Shown here: one piece after another, positions 49,884-58,377 of the stretch
How the letters are laid out: every line of letters starts with the position of its first letter
How positions within the stretch are numbered: position 1 is the stretch's first letter
DNA from: Staphylococcus simulans
GTDB lineage: Bacteria > Bacillota > Bacilli > Staphylococcales > Staphylococcaceae
Length of the DNA: 64,000 nt
Assembly: GCF_002994445.1 (NCBI RefSeq)
Contig: NZ_MRZJ01000004.1
Span: forward strand, 124,001-188,000
Direction: 5' to 3'
Made by a program: the position numbers and the translations under genes
The notes under the pieces: model-generated
The model's database searches: none
The model's input: the letters and a program-made list of their open reading frames with translations, nothing else
Told to the model about the DNA's origin: nothing

Positions 49884-51230
49884 TTATAATTCTTGGAATG
49901 TTTGAATAATCAAGTGAATATTTAAGAGACTTAAAATCACAATGAGAGACCATGATATAATGTTGATCCATAATTTGTTTTTAAATTGTCCCATAAGATT
50001 CGAGTTGTTAGTCGCAAGCTGAAGCGGTATCAATGTGAAAGGCAAAGCGATACTTAAGAATACTTGCGAGAAGACTAACAGTTGTTCCATCATGCTTTCA
50101 TTGCCGTGAAAGATAATCAAGCAAATGATAACCGGAATAATTGCGAGTGAGCGCGTAATTAAACGGTTTACCCAGTTCGGCATTTTCAAATTGATGAAAC
50201 CTTCCATAACGATTTGACCGGCTAATGTACCTGTAATAGTTGAGTTTTGACCAGAGGCAAGCAATGCCACCGCAAAGAGTGTACTCATTAAGCCGCCAAG
50301 CGATGCACCGAGCAGCGGTTGTTGTTCTAAGGCTTGATATAAGTCATAGAACCCGCCTAAATTATCCGCATTGCCGCTGCCGAAGAATAATCCGGCACCT
50401 AGAACAAGCAATAAGCAGTTAATGACAAATGCGATAGATAATTGGATGTTAGAATCAATCGTCGCATATTTGATTGCTTGTGCTTTTGACGCTTCATCTC
50501 TTCTGTTATACGTACGCGATTGCACGATAGATGAATGCAAGTACAGGTTATGCGGCATAATTGTTGCGCCGATAATACCTAGTGCGATATATAACGCACC
50601 GTGTTCAGTAATGATACTGCTGCTAGGCACAAATCCGTTTAGGACTTTCACGACATCCGGTGAAGCGATATATACTTCAAAGATGAAGATAGCAAGTACA
50701 GTAAAGATTAAGGTACCAACGATTGCCTCTATCTTTCTGAAACCGAATTTCATGATGAATAATAAGATAAAGACGTCTAATACTGTAATAATCGCACCGA
50801 CCAACAATGGAATTCCGAATAATAGATCAAGTGCAATCGCACTGCCGATAACTTCAGCAATATCCGTAGCAATGATTGCGAGTTCAGCTATAATCCAGAA
50901 AATAAATGCGAGCGGTTTGTTTAAGAAATGCTTGGTAACTTGGGCTAAATCATGCCCTGAAGCGATACCTAACCTGACAGTCATGCTTTGCAGGAGCATC
51001 GCAGACACACTTGAGATTAAAATCACAAATAACAGAATATATCCGTATTTAGCTCCGCCTTGCATGGAAGTTATCCAGTTGCCGGGGTCCATATAGCCTA
51101 CTGCGACTAGCAAGCCAGGTCCTAAGAAGGAGAGGAATTTCTGTTTAATACTGCTGTTTGAGTTGAAACTGACAGTATTGTTGATTTCATCTAAGCTGTC
51201 GTTATTATAATTGACCTCTCTTTTACTCAA
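49884..51230 (-). CDS. mntH: Nramp-type manganese transporter
   Basis: Proton-coupled Mn(II)/Fe(II) importer. The metal-binding motifs DPGNW in helix 1 and MPHNLYLHS in helix 6 are intact, with about 11 helices. I place the start at TTG 51230 ([11 protein letters not shown]), with GGGGGTGA 5 bases upstream, giving 448 residues; TTG at 51245 is a less supported alternative. A MntR-type operator overlaps the promoter, so manganese should repress it. Confidence 0.95.
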   Translation of the reverse strand: MSKREVNYNNDSLDEINNTVSFNSNSSIKQKFLSFLGPGLLVAVGYMDPGNWITSMQGGAKYGYILLFVILISSVSAMLLQSMTVRLGIASGHDLAQVTKHFLNKPLAFIFWIIAELAIIATDIAEVIGSAIALDLLFGIPLLVGAIITVLDVFILLFIMKFGFRKIEAIVGTLIFTVLAIFIFEVYIASPDVVKVLNGFVPSSSIITEHGALYIALGIIGATIMPHNLYLHSSIVQSRTYNRRDEASKAQAIKYATIDSNIQLSIAFVINCLLLVLGAGLFFGSGNADNLGGFYDLYQALEQQPLLGASLGGLMSTLFAVALLASGQNSTITGTLAGQIVMEGFINLKMPNWVNRLITRSLAIIPVIICLIIFHGNESMMEQLLVFSQVFLSIALPFTLIPLQLATNNSNLMGQFKNKLWINIISWSLIVILSLLNIHLIIQTFQEL

Positions 51231-51270
51231 GAAGGTCACCCCCAATTCAATGTGTTCTAATAATGGTTTA

Positions 51271-51304
51271 ATAATAAAGTAAAAATAAAGTTAGGTCAAC
51301 CTAA
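51271..51304 (-). promoter_or_regulatory. mntH promoter with MntR-type operator
   Basis: TTGACC (51299-51294) and TATTAT (51276-51271) are separated by 17 bases on the minus strand. The -35 lies inside the inverted repeat TTAGGT-CA-ACCTAA (51291-51304), which fits DtxR/MntR operators. Binding there would block polymerase. Confidence 0.85.
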
Positions 51305-51353
51305 AAATTCACAAAATTAAAAGACATATTGTGAACAATGGACAAATTTTGGG

Positions 51354-51395
51354 AAAATAAAAAGCTGATTTCAAGCATTTGTTGTTGAAATCAGC
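51354..51395 (-). terminator. yktB terminator
   Basis: GCTGATTTCAA (minus strand from 51395) pairs with TTGAAATCAGC (to 51364) and is followed by TTTTTATTTT. It ends transcription before the mntH promoter. Confidence 0.9.
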
Positions 51396-51438
51396 ACGAA
51401 GTATCTGTATAAATAGTGTAATGTTTTTTTGTATGCTA

Positions 51439-52050
51439 TTATGGATAGAACTTTAATAATTGTTCGAAAGTCGCTTCTAAGAATTCAATGAAAGCACGGT
51501 CTGATTTTAATTCAGGCGAACGCGGAGAAAGGGTGCGTGCAATAAAGAACTCGCCTTTCTTTAATTGTTTGGCACGTGCTAATGTTTCTTCTAAGTCCTC
51601 TGTGGTTAAATCTTTAATCAGCGGTTTTTCCATTTTGACGTGATCCGGGCAAATACGGTAATCCTCAGGCAAGTTTTCAATGTCTGACAAATGCTTTTCG
51701 AACACGTCGATGGCTTGTGCTTTGTTTTTCGCTTCATGCATCACACCGAACATGACAAAGACTTGCGACTCGTAAAGCCCGATTTGGAAGTGCGGCAGCA
51801 TTTTATAACCGCGTTTATTAGTTGAAAATGCAATCCATGTATCTTTTGGAGGATTCACTGTACGACGTGCATGCTTTGCGATATGCGGAAAGAATTCGTC
51901 GGCAGTATGTGTATTTAAAAAGTCTGTGAAGTGTTCGCCCAAGTTGCGTAATTTGGGGCGGATATCTGATTCAATGGCTTGCATGCGCGCGTCTAAACCA
52001 GGCACTTCAAACACTTTGAAGTTTTTTAAAGAAAAAGTATATTTAGACAT
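51439..52050 (-). CDS. yktB: UPF0637 (DUF1054) protein YktB
   Basis: A 203-residue cytoplasmic protein of the DUF1054 family; [24 protein letters not shown] is the family core. The function is unknown. AGGAGGC lies 7-8 bases before the ATG. In Bacillus it stands beside suhB (yktC), and here it is divergent from that gene. Confidence 0.9.
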   Translation of the reverse strand: MSKYTFSLKNFKVFEVPGLDARMQAIESDIRPKLRNLGEHFTDFLNTHTADEFFPHIAKHARRTVNPPKDTWIAFSTNKRGYKMLPHFQIGLYESQVFVMFGVMHEAKNKAQAIDVFEKHLSDIENLPEDYRICPDHVKMEKPLIKDLTTEDLEETLARAKQLKKGEFFIARTLSPRSPELKSDRAFIEFLEATFEQLLKFYP

Positions 52051-52171
52051 ATTAAGCCTCCTGTTTGCTATTATTGAAAATATTGTAGCATAAGTTAGGC
52101 TTTAATGAAGAGTAAATGATATTATATTCACAAATGATAGCGTTAATATGTTACAGAAGGGGTGTCATCAG

Positions 52172-52990
52172 ATGGCAGTTTATGATTTTGCTAAAGGGCT
52201 TGTAATAGAAGCAGGAAATAATATTCGTAAAATGATGCAGCAAGATATCGATATTGAAACCAAATCTAATCCGAATGATTTAGTAACGAATGTCGATAAA
52301 GCAACTGAAGACTTTATATATAATAATATTATGGAGAATTATCCAGATCATCAATTTATCGGAGAAGAAGGACACGGCAGATCGATGTCTGAAATAGAAC
52401 AAAAAGGTATGGTGTGGGTGATTGATCCGATTGATGGCACATTAAATTTCGTACACCAGCAAGAAAATTTTGCGATTTCTATCGGTATTTATAATGATGG
52501 TAAACCGTATGCAGGTTTCGTTTATGATGTGATGAGAGATATTTTATATCATGCTAAGACGGGACAAGGTGCTTATATTAACGAACAACCGATGAAACCG
52601 CTTAATAATACAGTCTTGAATAAAAGTTTAATCGGAATTAATCCAAACTGGTTAACAAAGCCGACAATAGGTGTTATATTCAAAAAGGTAGTAGATGAAG
52701 CGAGAAGTTGTCGCGCATATGGTTCTGCGGCCTTAGAAATCATCAATGTAGCGCAAGGGAAATTAGGTGCTTATATCACACCGCGCTTACAACCTTGGGA
52801 TTTTGCCGGCGGATTAATTATTTTAAATGAAGTAGGCGGTAAAGGAACGGACTTGCTCGGCAATCCGTTGGTTATTACACAACCGCACTCTGTACTTGTA
52901 GGCAATGCGGCCATACATGAGGAGATTTTAACAAAACACTTGCTGACGGAGAAGGAAACTTTGACAGCATTACAAAAAAGACATCAATAA
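52172..52990 (+). CDS. suhB: Inositol monophosphatase family protein
   Basis: Mg-dependent phosphatase of the IMPase/FBPase/CysQ superfamily, 272 residues from the ATG at 52172 (MAVYDFAKG), 7 bases after AAGGGGTG. Metal-binding residues are seen in GEEGHG, DPIDGTLNF and WDFAGG. The true substrate is uncertain: inositol phosphate, NADP or another sugar phosphate. A very long hairpin follows the stop. Confidence 0.88.
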   Translation: MAVYDFAKGLVIEAGNNIRKMMQQDIDIETKSNPNDLVTNVDKATEDFIYNNIMENYPDHQFIGEEGHGRSMSEIEQKGMVWVIDPIDGTLNFVHQQENFAISIGIYNDGKPYAGFVYDVMRDILYHAKTGQGAYINEQPMKPLNNTVLNKSLIGINPNWLTKPTIGVIFKKVVDEARSCRAYGSAALEIINVAQGKLGAYITPRLQPWDFAGGLIILNEVGGKGTDLLGNPLVITQPHSVLVGNAAIHEEILTKHLLTEKETLTALQKRHQ

Positions 52991-52995
52991 TTAAT

Positions 52996-53070
52996 AAAAG
53001 GTCGGGACCATGTATGCTATTGTGAACTAAGTAAAGTGCACAATAGCATACATGGTCCCGACCTTTTTCT
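52996..53070. terminator. Terminator with 29-bp perfect stem after suhB
   Basis: The arms 52996-53024 and 53039-53067 are exact reverse complements over 29 bases; the loop has 14. A-rich and T-rich ends make it work for both suhB and the converging ylaF gene. The core GGTCGGGACC is GC-rich, unlike its surroundings. Confidence 0.93.
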
Positions 53071-53150
53071 TTTGACTGTATTTATGTGTATTCTCCGTGC
53101 TGCAGGGTACTGCAACAAGTGGATACTTTTGTTACGGTAGAAATGAAAGG

Positions 53151-53345
53151 TTAGAACCAGTCATTTTCGCGATATTTTTTCTTAGTCGTAAAGCCGGCAC
53201 CGAAAATTGCGATTAAGACAATTGCTGTAATTGCCATAAACCAGTAATTTTGTGCACCTAGACTGAAACTAAACAAGACTAAGAAAATCACTGCAAGAAC
53301 TGAATAGATCCAGAAGATTGCTTTTGATTTTTTTTCTGCATTCAA
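53151..53345 (-). CDS. ylaF: DUF5325 (YlaF-like) small membrane protein
   Basis: A 64-residue protein with two membrane helices (about 9-27 and 32-52) and a basic C-terminus. I start at the TTG at 53345 (LNAEKKSKAIFW), with AAGGTGGGG upstream; an in-frame upstream extension is unlikely because it would overlap the typA promoter and is not conserved. Bacillus also has ylaF before typA (ylaG). Function unknown. Confidence 0.78.
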   Translation of the reverse strand: MNAEKKSKAIFWIYSVLAVIFLVLFSFSLGAQNYWFMAITAIVLIAIFGAGFTTKKKYRENDWF

Positions 53346-53356
53346 ACCCCACCTTA

Positions 53357-53385
53357 TTATTCTTTGCTCAATAATATGATATAAT
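53357..53385 (+). promoter_or_regulatory. typA promoter
   Basis: Extended -10 TGATATAAT (hexamer 53380-53385) with a weak -35 TTATTC 17 bases upstream, about 50 bases before typA. Confidence 0.65.
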
Positions 53386-53435
53386 AAAAAAGTTGCAAAT
53401 TGAAGTGGGAATTTACTCAAGAAAGGAAATTTAGT

Positions 53436-55283
53436 ATGACAAATTTAAGAGAAGACGTACGTAATATTGCTATCATTGCTCACGTTGACCATGGTAAAAC
53501 AACTTTAGTTGACGAATTATTAAAACAATCTGGTATTTTCCGTGAGAATGAGCATGTTGATGAACGTGCAATGGATTCTAATGACATTGAAAGAGAACGC
53601 GGTATTACAATTTTAGCTAAAAATACTGCTGTTAACTATAAAGGCACTAGAATTAATATTTTGGATACACCTGGACACGCTGACTTCGGCGGCGAAGTTG
53701 AACGTATCATGAAAATGGTAGATGGTGTTGTATTAGTTGTTGATGCCTACGAAGGTACAATGCCTCAAACACGTTTCGTGTTGAAAAAAGCTTTAGAACA
53801 AAACTTGAAACCTGTTGTTGTAGTGAATAAAATCGATAAACCAGCAGCACGCCCTGAAGCGGTTGTGGATGAAGTCTTAGACTTATTTATCGAATTAGAC
53901 GCAAACGACGAACAACTTGAATTCCCAGTAGTATATGCATCTGCTGTTAACGGTACAGCAAGCTTAGATGCTGATAAACAAGATGAAAACATGCAGTCAT
54001 TATATGAAACAATCTTAGAATATGTACCAGCACCTGTAGATAACAGAGATGAGCCGTTACAATTCCAAGTTGCATTATTAGACTACAATGACTATGTCGG
54101 CCGTATTGGTATCGGTCGTGTATTCAGAGGTACGATTAAAGTCGGCGACCAAGTATCCTTATTGAAATTAGACGGCAGCGTGAAAAACTTCCGTGTTACA
54201 AAAATCTTTGGTTTCTTCGGATTGAAACGTGAAGAAATCCAAGAAGCACATGCAGGGGACTTAATCGCAGTATCAGGCATGGAAGATATCAACGTTGGTG
54301 AAACAGTTACACCGCATGACCATCAAGAAGCATTACCTGTACTTCGTATTGACGAACCAACACTTGAAATGACATTCCGTGTCAACAACTCTCCATTTGC
54401 CGGCCGTGAAGGTACTTATGTCACTGCACGTCAAATTCAAGACCGTTTAGATCAACAGCTTGAAACAGACGTATCATTGAAAGTTACACCTACAGATTCA
54501 CCGGATGCATGGATTGTTGCTGGTCGTGGTGAATTGCACTTATCAATTTTAATTGAAAATATGCGTCGTGAAGGTTATGAATTACAAGTATCTAAACCTC
54601 AAGTTATCTTAAGAGAAATCGACGGCTTATTATGCGAACCATTCGAACGTGTACAATGTGAAGTACCTCAAGAAAATTCAGGTTCAGTTATTGAATCATT
54701 AGGTCAACGTAAAGGTGAAATGTTAGACATGGTTACAACAGATAACGGTTTAACACGTTTAATCTTTATGGTGCCTGCACGCGGTATGATCGGTTATACA
54801 ACTGAATTTATGTCTATGACAAGCGGTTACGGTATCATCAACCACACATTCGAAGAATTTCGTCCACGTGTTAAAGGCCGCATCGGCGGACGCCGTAATG
54901 GTGTATTAGTATCAATGGACCAAGGTAAAGCTAGTCAATATGCAATTATCGGTTTAGAAGACCGCGGTACAAACTTCATGGAACCTGGTACTGAAGTATA
55001 CGAAGGTATGATTGTTGGTGAAAACAACCGTGAAAATGACTTAACAGTCAACATCACAAAAACTAAAAACCAAACCAACGTCCGTTCAGCAACAAAAGAC
55101 CAAACTCAAGTAATGAAACGTCCGCGTATCTTAACACTTGAAGAAGCATTAGAATTCATCGATGATGATGAATTATTAGAAGTTACACCAGAAAACATCC
55201 GTATGAGAAAGAAAATTTTAAATAAATCTCAACGTGAAAAAGAAGCAAAACGTGTAAAACAAATTATGGCTGAAGAAGAATAA
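53436..55283 (+). CDS. typA: Ribosome-associated GTPase TypA/BipA
   Basis: Translational GTPase that binds the ribosome and helps assembly and growth under stress. The ATG at 53436 gives 615 residues. The GTPase domain has [22 protein letters not shown] and NKIDKP; EF-G-like domains and the TypA-specific C-terminal domain follow. AAAGGAAATT stands before the start. Single gene with a strong terminator. Confidence 0.97.
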   Translation: MTNLREDVRNIAIIAHVDHGKTTLVDELLKQSGIFRENEHVDERAMDSNDIERERGITILAKNTAVNYKGTRINILDTPGHADFGGEVERIMKMVDGVVLVVDAYEGTMPQTRFVLKKALEQNLKPVVVVNKIDKPAARPEAVVDEVLDLFIELDANDEQLEFPVVYASAVNGTASLDADKQDENMQSLYETILEYVPAPVDNRDEPLQFQVALLDYNDYVGRIGIGRVFRGTIKVGDQVSLLKLDGSVKNFRVTKIFGFFGLKREEIQEAHAGDLIAVSGMEDINVGETVTPHDHQEALPVLRIDEPTLEMTFRVNNSPFAGREGTYVTARQIQDRLDQQLETDVSLKVTPTDSPDAWIVAGRGELHLSILIENMRREGYELQVSKPQVILREIDGLLCEPFERVQCEVPQENSGSVIESLGQRKGEMLDMVTTDNGLTRLIFMVPARGMIGYTTEFMSMTSGYGIINHTFEEFRPRVKGRIGGRRNGVLVSMDQGKASQYAIIGLEDRGTNFMEPGTEVYEGMIVGENNRENDLTVNITKTKNQTNVRSATKDQTQVMKRPRILTLEEALEFIDDDELLEVTPENIRMRKKILNKSQREKEAKRVKQIMAEEE

Positions 55284-55301
55284 TTTGTTCAATATAAAGT
55301 C

Positions 55302-55347
55302 AGAGCGTTTGAATCGGCAATGATTGCCGGTCCAAACGCTCTTTTTA
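55302..55347 (+). terminator. typA terminator
   Basis: AGAGCGTTTG (55302-55311) pairs with CAAACGCTCT (55333-55342), with an inner CGGCAA/TTGCCG stem, then five T. Confidence 0.9.
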
Positions 55348-55395
55348 ATTTCAAATACTTTATCTTGTATAAATGTATTTAAGTTTGTTCCTCGG

Positions 55396-55434
55396 ATGTA
55401 AAAAAAGACCATGAGATGATTACTCATGATCTTT
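55396..55434 (-). terminator. ylaI terminator overlapping its coding end
   Basis: On the minus strand AAAGATCATGAG (55434-55423) pairs with CTCATGGTCTTT (55415-55404), then T residues. The 5' arm is made of the last four ylaI codons. Confidence 0.85.
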
Positions 55435-55620
55435 TGTGAAAATATTAAAGTTATTTTGCGACTTATAGTAATTGTTACGTTGTTTCGGCACATCTAAACG
55501 GCTTTTGCATTCCTCGCACATAAATGTACGCATGGGATGATTTTTAAGCTGTTTTGCCTCTAACGTATTTTCGTCTATCAGTACTTCTGTATCACATAAG
55601 ATACACTGTACTTTTCTCAA
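55420..55620 (-). CDS. ylaI: YlaI-type zinc-ribbon protein
   Basis: A 66-residue protein with two CxxC pairs (Cys6/Cys9 and Cys35/Cys38), a zinc-ribbon arrangement as in Bacillus YlaI (DUF2197). The C-terminal third is polar, rich in Asn and Lys. The start is one base after the upstream gene's stop, so both are cotranscribed. Function unknown. Confidence 0.88.
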   Translation of the reverse strand: MRKVQCILCDTEVLIDENTLEAKQLKNHPMRTFMCEECKSRLDVPKQRNNYYKSQNNFNIFTKDHE

Positions 55621-55621
55621 G

Positions 55622-56104
55622 TTATACCACCTCGATATGTGTCACATGTTTGAATTCATGTGAATACCCTTCTTCAGGTATGTACACGAAGCTGTCTACA
55701 CCGTTATCATCATATAAGCGTTTGCCTTTGTCCGCAAATTTAAAGAAGAGATAAGGCAACAAGCTTAATGGAACTTCAATAGCATCTTCTTCATTAGACA
55801 AACGAATTGCGGCTGCAGAATCGTCTGGTTCAGCATTTTTGAAGAAAGGTGTCATATTGATTACAAATGTATCTTCAATCATGGCACGTTTTTTGTATTT
55901 GATTTCAGAATTAAGTGTTGGCGGGTTCGTTTGGCCTTCCAAAATCGCTCTGTTCCATTCACGGTTGTTTTGGAATTCTACAGGCTTCGTACCTTCAAAG
56001 ACACCTGCTTCTAAATCTTCGATTTTTACTTTACGATCATCAAAAATCCAAGTTGTACTATCTAAAGTAATCGGAAATTTGACTTTACCCTTAATTTGTA
56101 TCAT
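55622..56104 (-). CDS. ylaL: YlaL-like conserved protein
   Basis: A 160-residue cytoplasmic protein without a signal or membrane segment. It looks like a beta-rich fold: IQIKGKVKFPITLDSTTWIF at the start, YSHEFKHVTHIEVV at the end. The name ylaL is suggested by length and by the Bacillus gene order ylaI-ylaL-ylaN-ftsW, not by a motif, so treat it as tentative. AAGGGGAGCG precedes the ATG. Confidence 0.75.
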   Translation of the reverse strand: MIQIKGKVKFPITLDSTTWIFDDRKVKIEDLEAGVFEGTKPVEFQNNREWNRAILEGQTNPPTLNSEIKYKKRAMIEDTFVINMTPFFKNAEPDDSAAAIRLSNEEDAIEVPLSLLPYLFFKFADKGKRLYDDNGVDSFVYIPEEGYSHEFKHVTHIEVV

Positions 56105-56174
56105 TTTATGCGCTCCCCTTTATATTATCTGAGTCTATGATAACATAGATTAGAAATACTGAATTGAAATTTAC

Positions 56175-56203
56175 TTGCAATTTGATATTGAGTAAGCTAA
56201 AAT
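56175..56203 (+). promoter_or_regulatory. ylaN promoter
   Basis: TTGCAA (56175-56180) and TAAAAT (56198-56203) with a 17-base spacer, 35 bases before ylaN. Confidence 0.7.
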
Positions 56204-56238
56204 TTTTATATGACAAGAAATGATAGGGGGAGTATGTC

Positions 56239-56514
56239 ATGACGAAAGCGAACACAATAAATAACGCGGCATATGACCAATTAAATAAAGATGCAGATCG
56301 TATTCTGCAATTAATCAAAGTACAAATGGACAACTTAACATTGCCGCAATGTCCATTATACGAAGAAGTATTAGATACACAAATGTTTGGCTTGCAAAAA
56401 GAAGTAGACTTTGCAGCGAATTTAGGCCTTATTGAAATTGAACAAGGCAAAGAAATTATGCTGCGTCTTGAAAAAGAATTGTCTAAACTTCACGAAGCAT
56501 TCACAAACGTTTAA
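56239..56514 (+). CDS. ylaN: YlaN (UPF0358) protein
   Basis: A 91-residue helical protein of UPF0358. YlaN is needed for growth of S. aureus and B. subtilis in normal media and has been tied to iron homeostasis through Fur. The conserved [19 protein letters not shown] and [14 protein letters not shown] segments are present. GGGGGAG precedes the ATG. Confidence 0.93.
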   Translation: MTKANTINNAAYDQLNKDADRILQLIKVQMDNLTLPQCPLYEEVLDTQMFGLQKEVDFAANLGLIEIEQGKEIMLRLEKELSKLHEAFTNV

Positions 56515-56541
56515 AGCAACGGCATCAGATAAAAACGTATG

Positions 56542-56592
56542 AAGTGGCTGCAGTTCTGTCAGAGTTTGATAGAATCTCCAGCCGCTTTTTTA
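56542..56592 (+). terminator. ylaN terminator
   Basis: AAGTGGCTG (56542-56550) pairs with CAGCCGCTT (56579-56587) with one G-T pair and an inner TTCT/AGAA stem; T residues follow. Confidence 0.85.
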
Positions 56593-56674
56593 TTTCAAAA
56601 AACGTTATAGAATTACTTGCAACACCGCTTAAAAATATGGTTTTATAAAGATATCTTGAAAGTTGAAAAAGAAG

Positions 56675-56694
56675 TAAGGTGCTATTGCACCTTA
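56675..56694. promoter_or_regulatory. Perfect palindrome upstream of ftsW
   Basis: TAAGGTGC-TATT-GCACCTTA, 8-bp arms and 4-base centre, 59 bases before the ftsW ATG. No T-run follows, so it is an operator or a leader hairpin and not a terminator. Confidence 0.5.
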
Positions 56695-56753
56695 AACAAA
56701 CTCTGCAAAATATTTGAAACTGCTTCAAATATTAGAATTGGATGATTTAATAA

Positions 56754-57974
56754 ATGAATAACGTAAAAGCTTTCTTTCGACATGTAGGGAAGTACGCAAG
56801 ATATATTGATTACCCGCTTGTAATTACATATATTATGCTTTGCTTAATCGGCTTAGTAATGGTTTACAGTGCCAGTATGGTCGCAGCAACGAAAGGTACA
56901 TTGACAGGCGGAACACCGGTGTCTGGAACTTATTTCTATACGAGACAATTAATGTATGTCATCATGAGTTTCCTCATTGTGTTCTTTATGGCCTTTTTCA
57001 TGAATGTAAAAATTCTGCAGAATAAAAAGGTTCAGCAAGGTGTCATGATCGGCGTCTTTTTATTACTATTTGCAACTTTGATTGTAGGTAAGAATATTAA
57101 TGGTTCTAAAAGCTGGATTAACTTAGGCTTTATGAACTTGCAGGCGTCTGAGTTGTTGAAAATTGCAATCATTTTATATTTGCCGTATATGATTAACAAA
57201 AAGCGTGCCAAAGTGCTCGGCAATTCTAAAGTGATATTAGGACCTATATTATTAATTATAGGTTGTATCTTTTTAGTATTGCTGCAGCGGGACGTAGGGC
57301 AAACCATGCTGATTACGATTATCTTTATGTCTATTGTCTTTTATGCAGGTATTTGGGTTAAACCGATACTGAAATGGGGCGGATTGATTGCAGCCGGCGG
57401 TATCGCCTCGCTGATCTTATTTGCCGCATTAGGCTGGCTGCCTGCATACTTGGTTGCCCGTTTTAGAATTATGACAGACCCGTTCCACTATGAATCCGGA
57501 ACAGGTTACCATATTTCCAACTCGTTAATGGCGATAGGGAATGGCGGATTATTTGGTAAAGGTATCGGCAACAGTGTGATGAAACTTGGGTACTTGCCAG
57601 AGCCGCATACCGACTTTATATTCGCAGTGATATGTGAAGAGCTGGGCTTAATCGGCGGTCTTTTCGTACTTGGCCTCTTGTTCTTTATTGTATACAGAGC
57701 ATTCCAGCTTGCTGCACAAACACAGTCTTATTTTTATAAATTGGTTTGTGTAGGTATCGCTAGTTATATCGGAAGTCAAACTTTCGTTAACTTAGGCGGT
57801 ATTTCAGCATTAATCCCGTTAACAGGGGTACCATTGCCGTTTATCAGTTTCGGCGGTTCTTCAATGATCAGTTTAAGTATCGCCTTAGGCTTGTTGTTGA
57901 TAACAGCGAAACAAATCAAAATGGAAAAAAGAGCAGCACAGCAGCGACATATAGATATTCCAAGAAGATATTAA
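56754..57974 (+). CDS. ftsW: Peptidoglycan polymerase FtsW
   Basis: SEDS-family glycosyltransferase of the division machinery, 406 residues, ten helices. The sequence keeps VYSASM near the start, the ASELLK segment of the catalytic cavity, GTGYHISNSL, GLGG-type GIGNSVMKLGYLPEPHTDFIF, and GVPLPFISFGGSS. The Shine-Dalgarno is weak (GGATGA, 8 bases before the ATG), suggesting low translation. Own terminator downstream. Confidence 0.95.
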   Translation: MNNVKAFFRHVGKYARYIDYPLVITYIMLCLIGLVMVYSASMVAATKGTLTGGTPVSGTYFYTRQLMYVIMSFLIVFFMAFFMNVKILQNKKVQQGVMIGVFLLLFATLIVGKNINGSKSWINLGFMNLQASELLKIAIILYLPYMINKKRAKVLGNSKVILGPILLIIGCIFLVLLQRDVGQTMLITIIFMSIVFYAGIWVKPILKWGGLIAAGGIASLILFAALGWLPAYLVARFRIMTDPFHYESGTGYHISNSLMAIGNGGLFGKGIGNSVMKLGYLPEPHTDFIFAVICEELGLIGGLFVLGLLFFIVYRAFQLAAQTQSYFYKLVCVGIASYIGSQTFVNLGGISALIPLTGVPLPFISFGGSSMISLSIALGLLLITAKQIKMEKRAAQQRHIDIPRRY

Positions 57975-58377
57975 TATTCAAGGCCGAGAGATTTCTTGTC
58001 TCTTGGTCTTTTTTATATCTTTTTACGATTTCTTAACAAAACACAAACATTTTTTGAGTGGAGTGCAAGCAATGTTAAGAATTAAAAGTTAAGCTAAAAT
58101 GATTGCTTTAAGCGAAGTATATAAACAAAAGTTATGATTGGTTATAAGAAAATGTGATATAATATCTGTATGTTTAGATAAGTCATATTATTACCGATGC
58201 ATGAGCTATTGATTTTAATGCAAAATTAAGTAAAGCCTTTTGTGAAAACAAAAGGCAAAGCTTATTTTTGTGAACGGGCTGTGAAATTAACTGTCATCAA
58301 TGTTCGTGTTTTGGTATAATAAAATTTACAACAAAGGTTTAGAAAATTCTAATAATTGATTTTTGGGGGTTGATCAC
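57975..58377 (+). promoter_or_regulatory. pycA upstream region with two promoters and a leader hairpin
   Basis: A 403-base gap. It holds the ftsW terminator (57980-58014), an inverted repeat TTCTTAACA...TGTTAAGAA (58030-58081), promoter 1 with extended -10 TGATATAAT (58155-58163), hairpin GCCTTTTGT-GAAA-ACAAAAGGC (58235-58256) and promoter 2 with CTGTCA and extended -10 TGGTATAAT (58291-58320). TTTTTGTGAAC at 58264 resembles the boxes seen at qox. Confidence 0.6.
57980..58014 (+). terminator. ftsW terminator
   Basis: AAGGCCGAGAGA pairs with TCTCTTGGTCTT across a 7-base loop with G-T pairs, then a T-run. Confidence 0.88.

Noticed and set aside
50371-51096. A 241-codon open frame on the plus strand
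   Set aside because: It is the antisense of mntH, whose protein is plainly conserved, and it lacks a Shine-Dalgarno and any recognisable domain.
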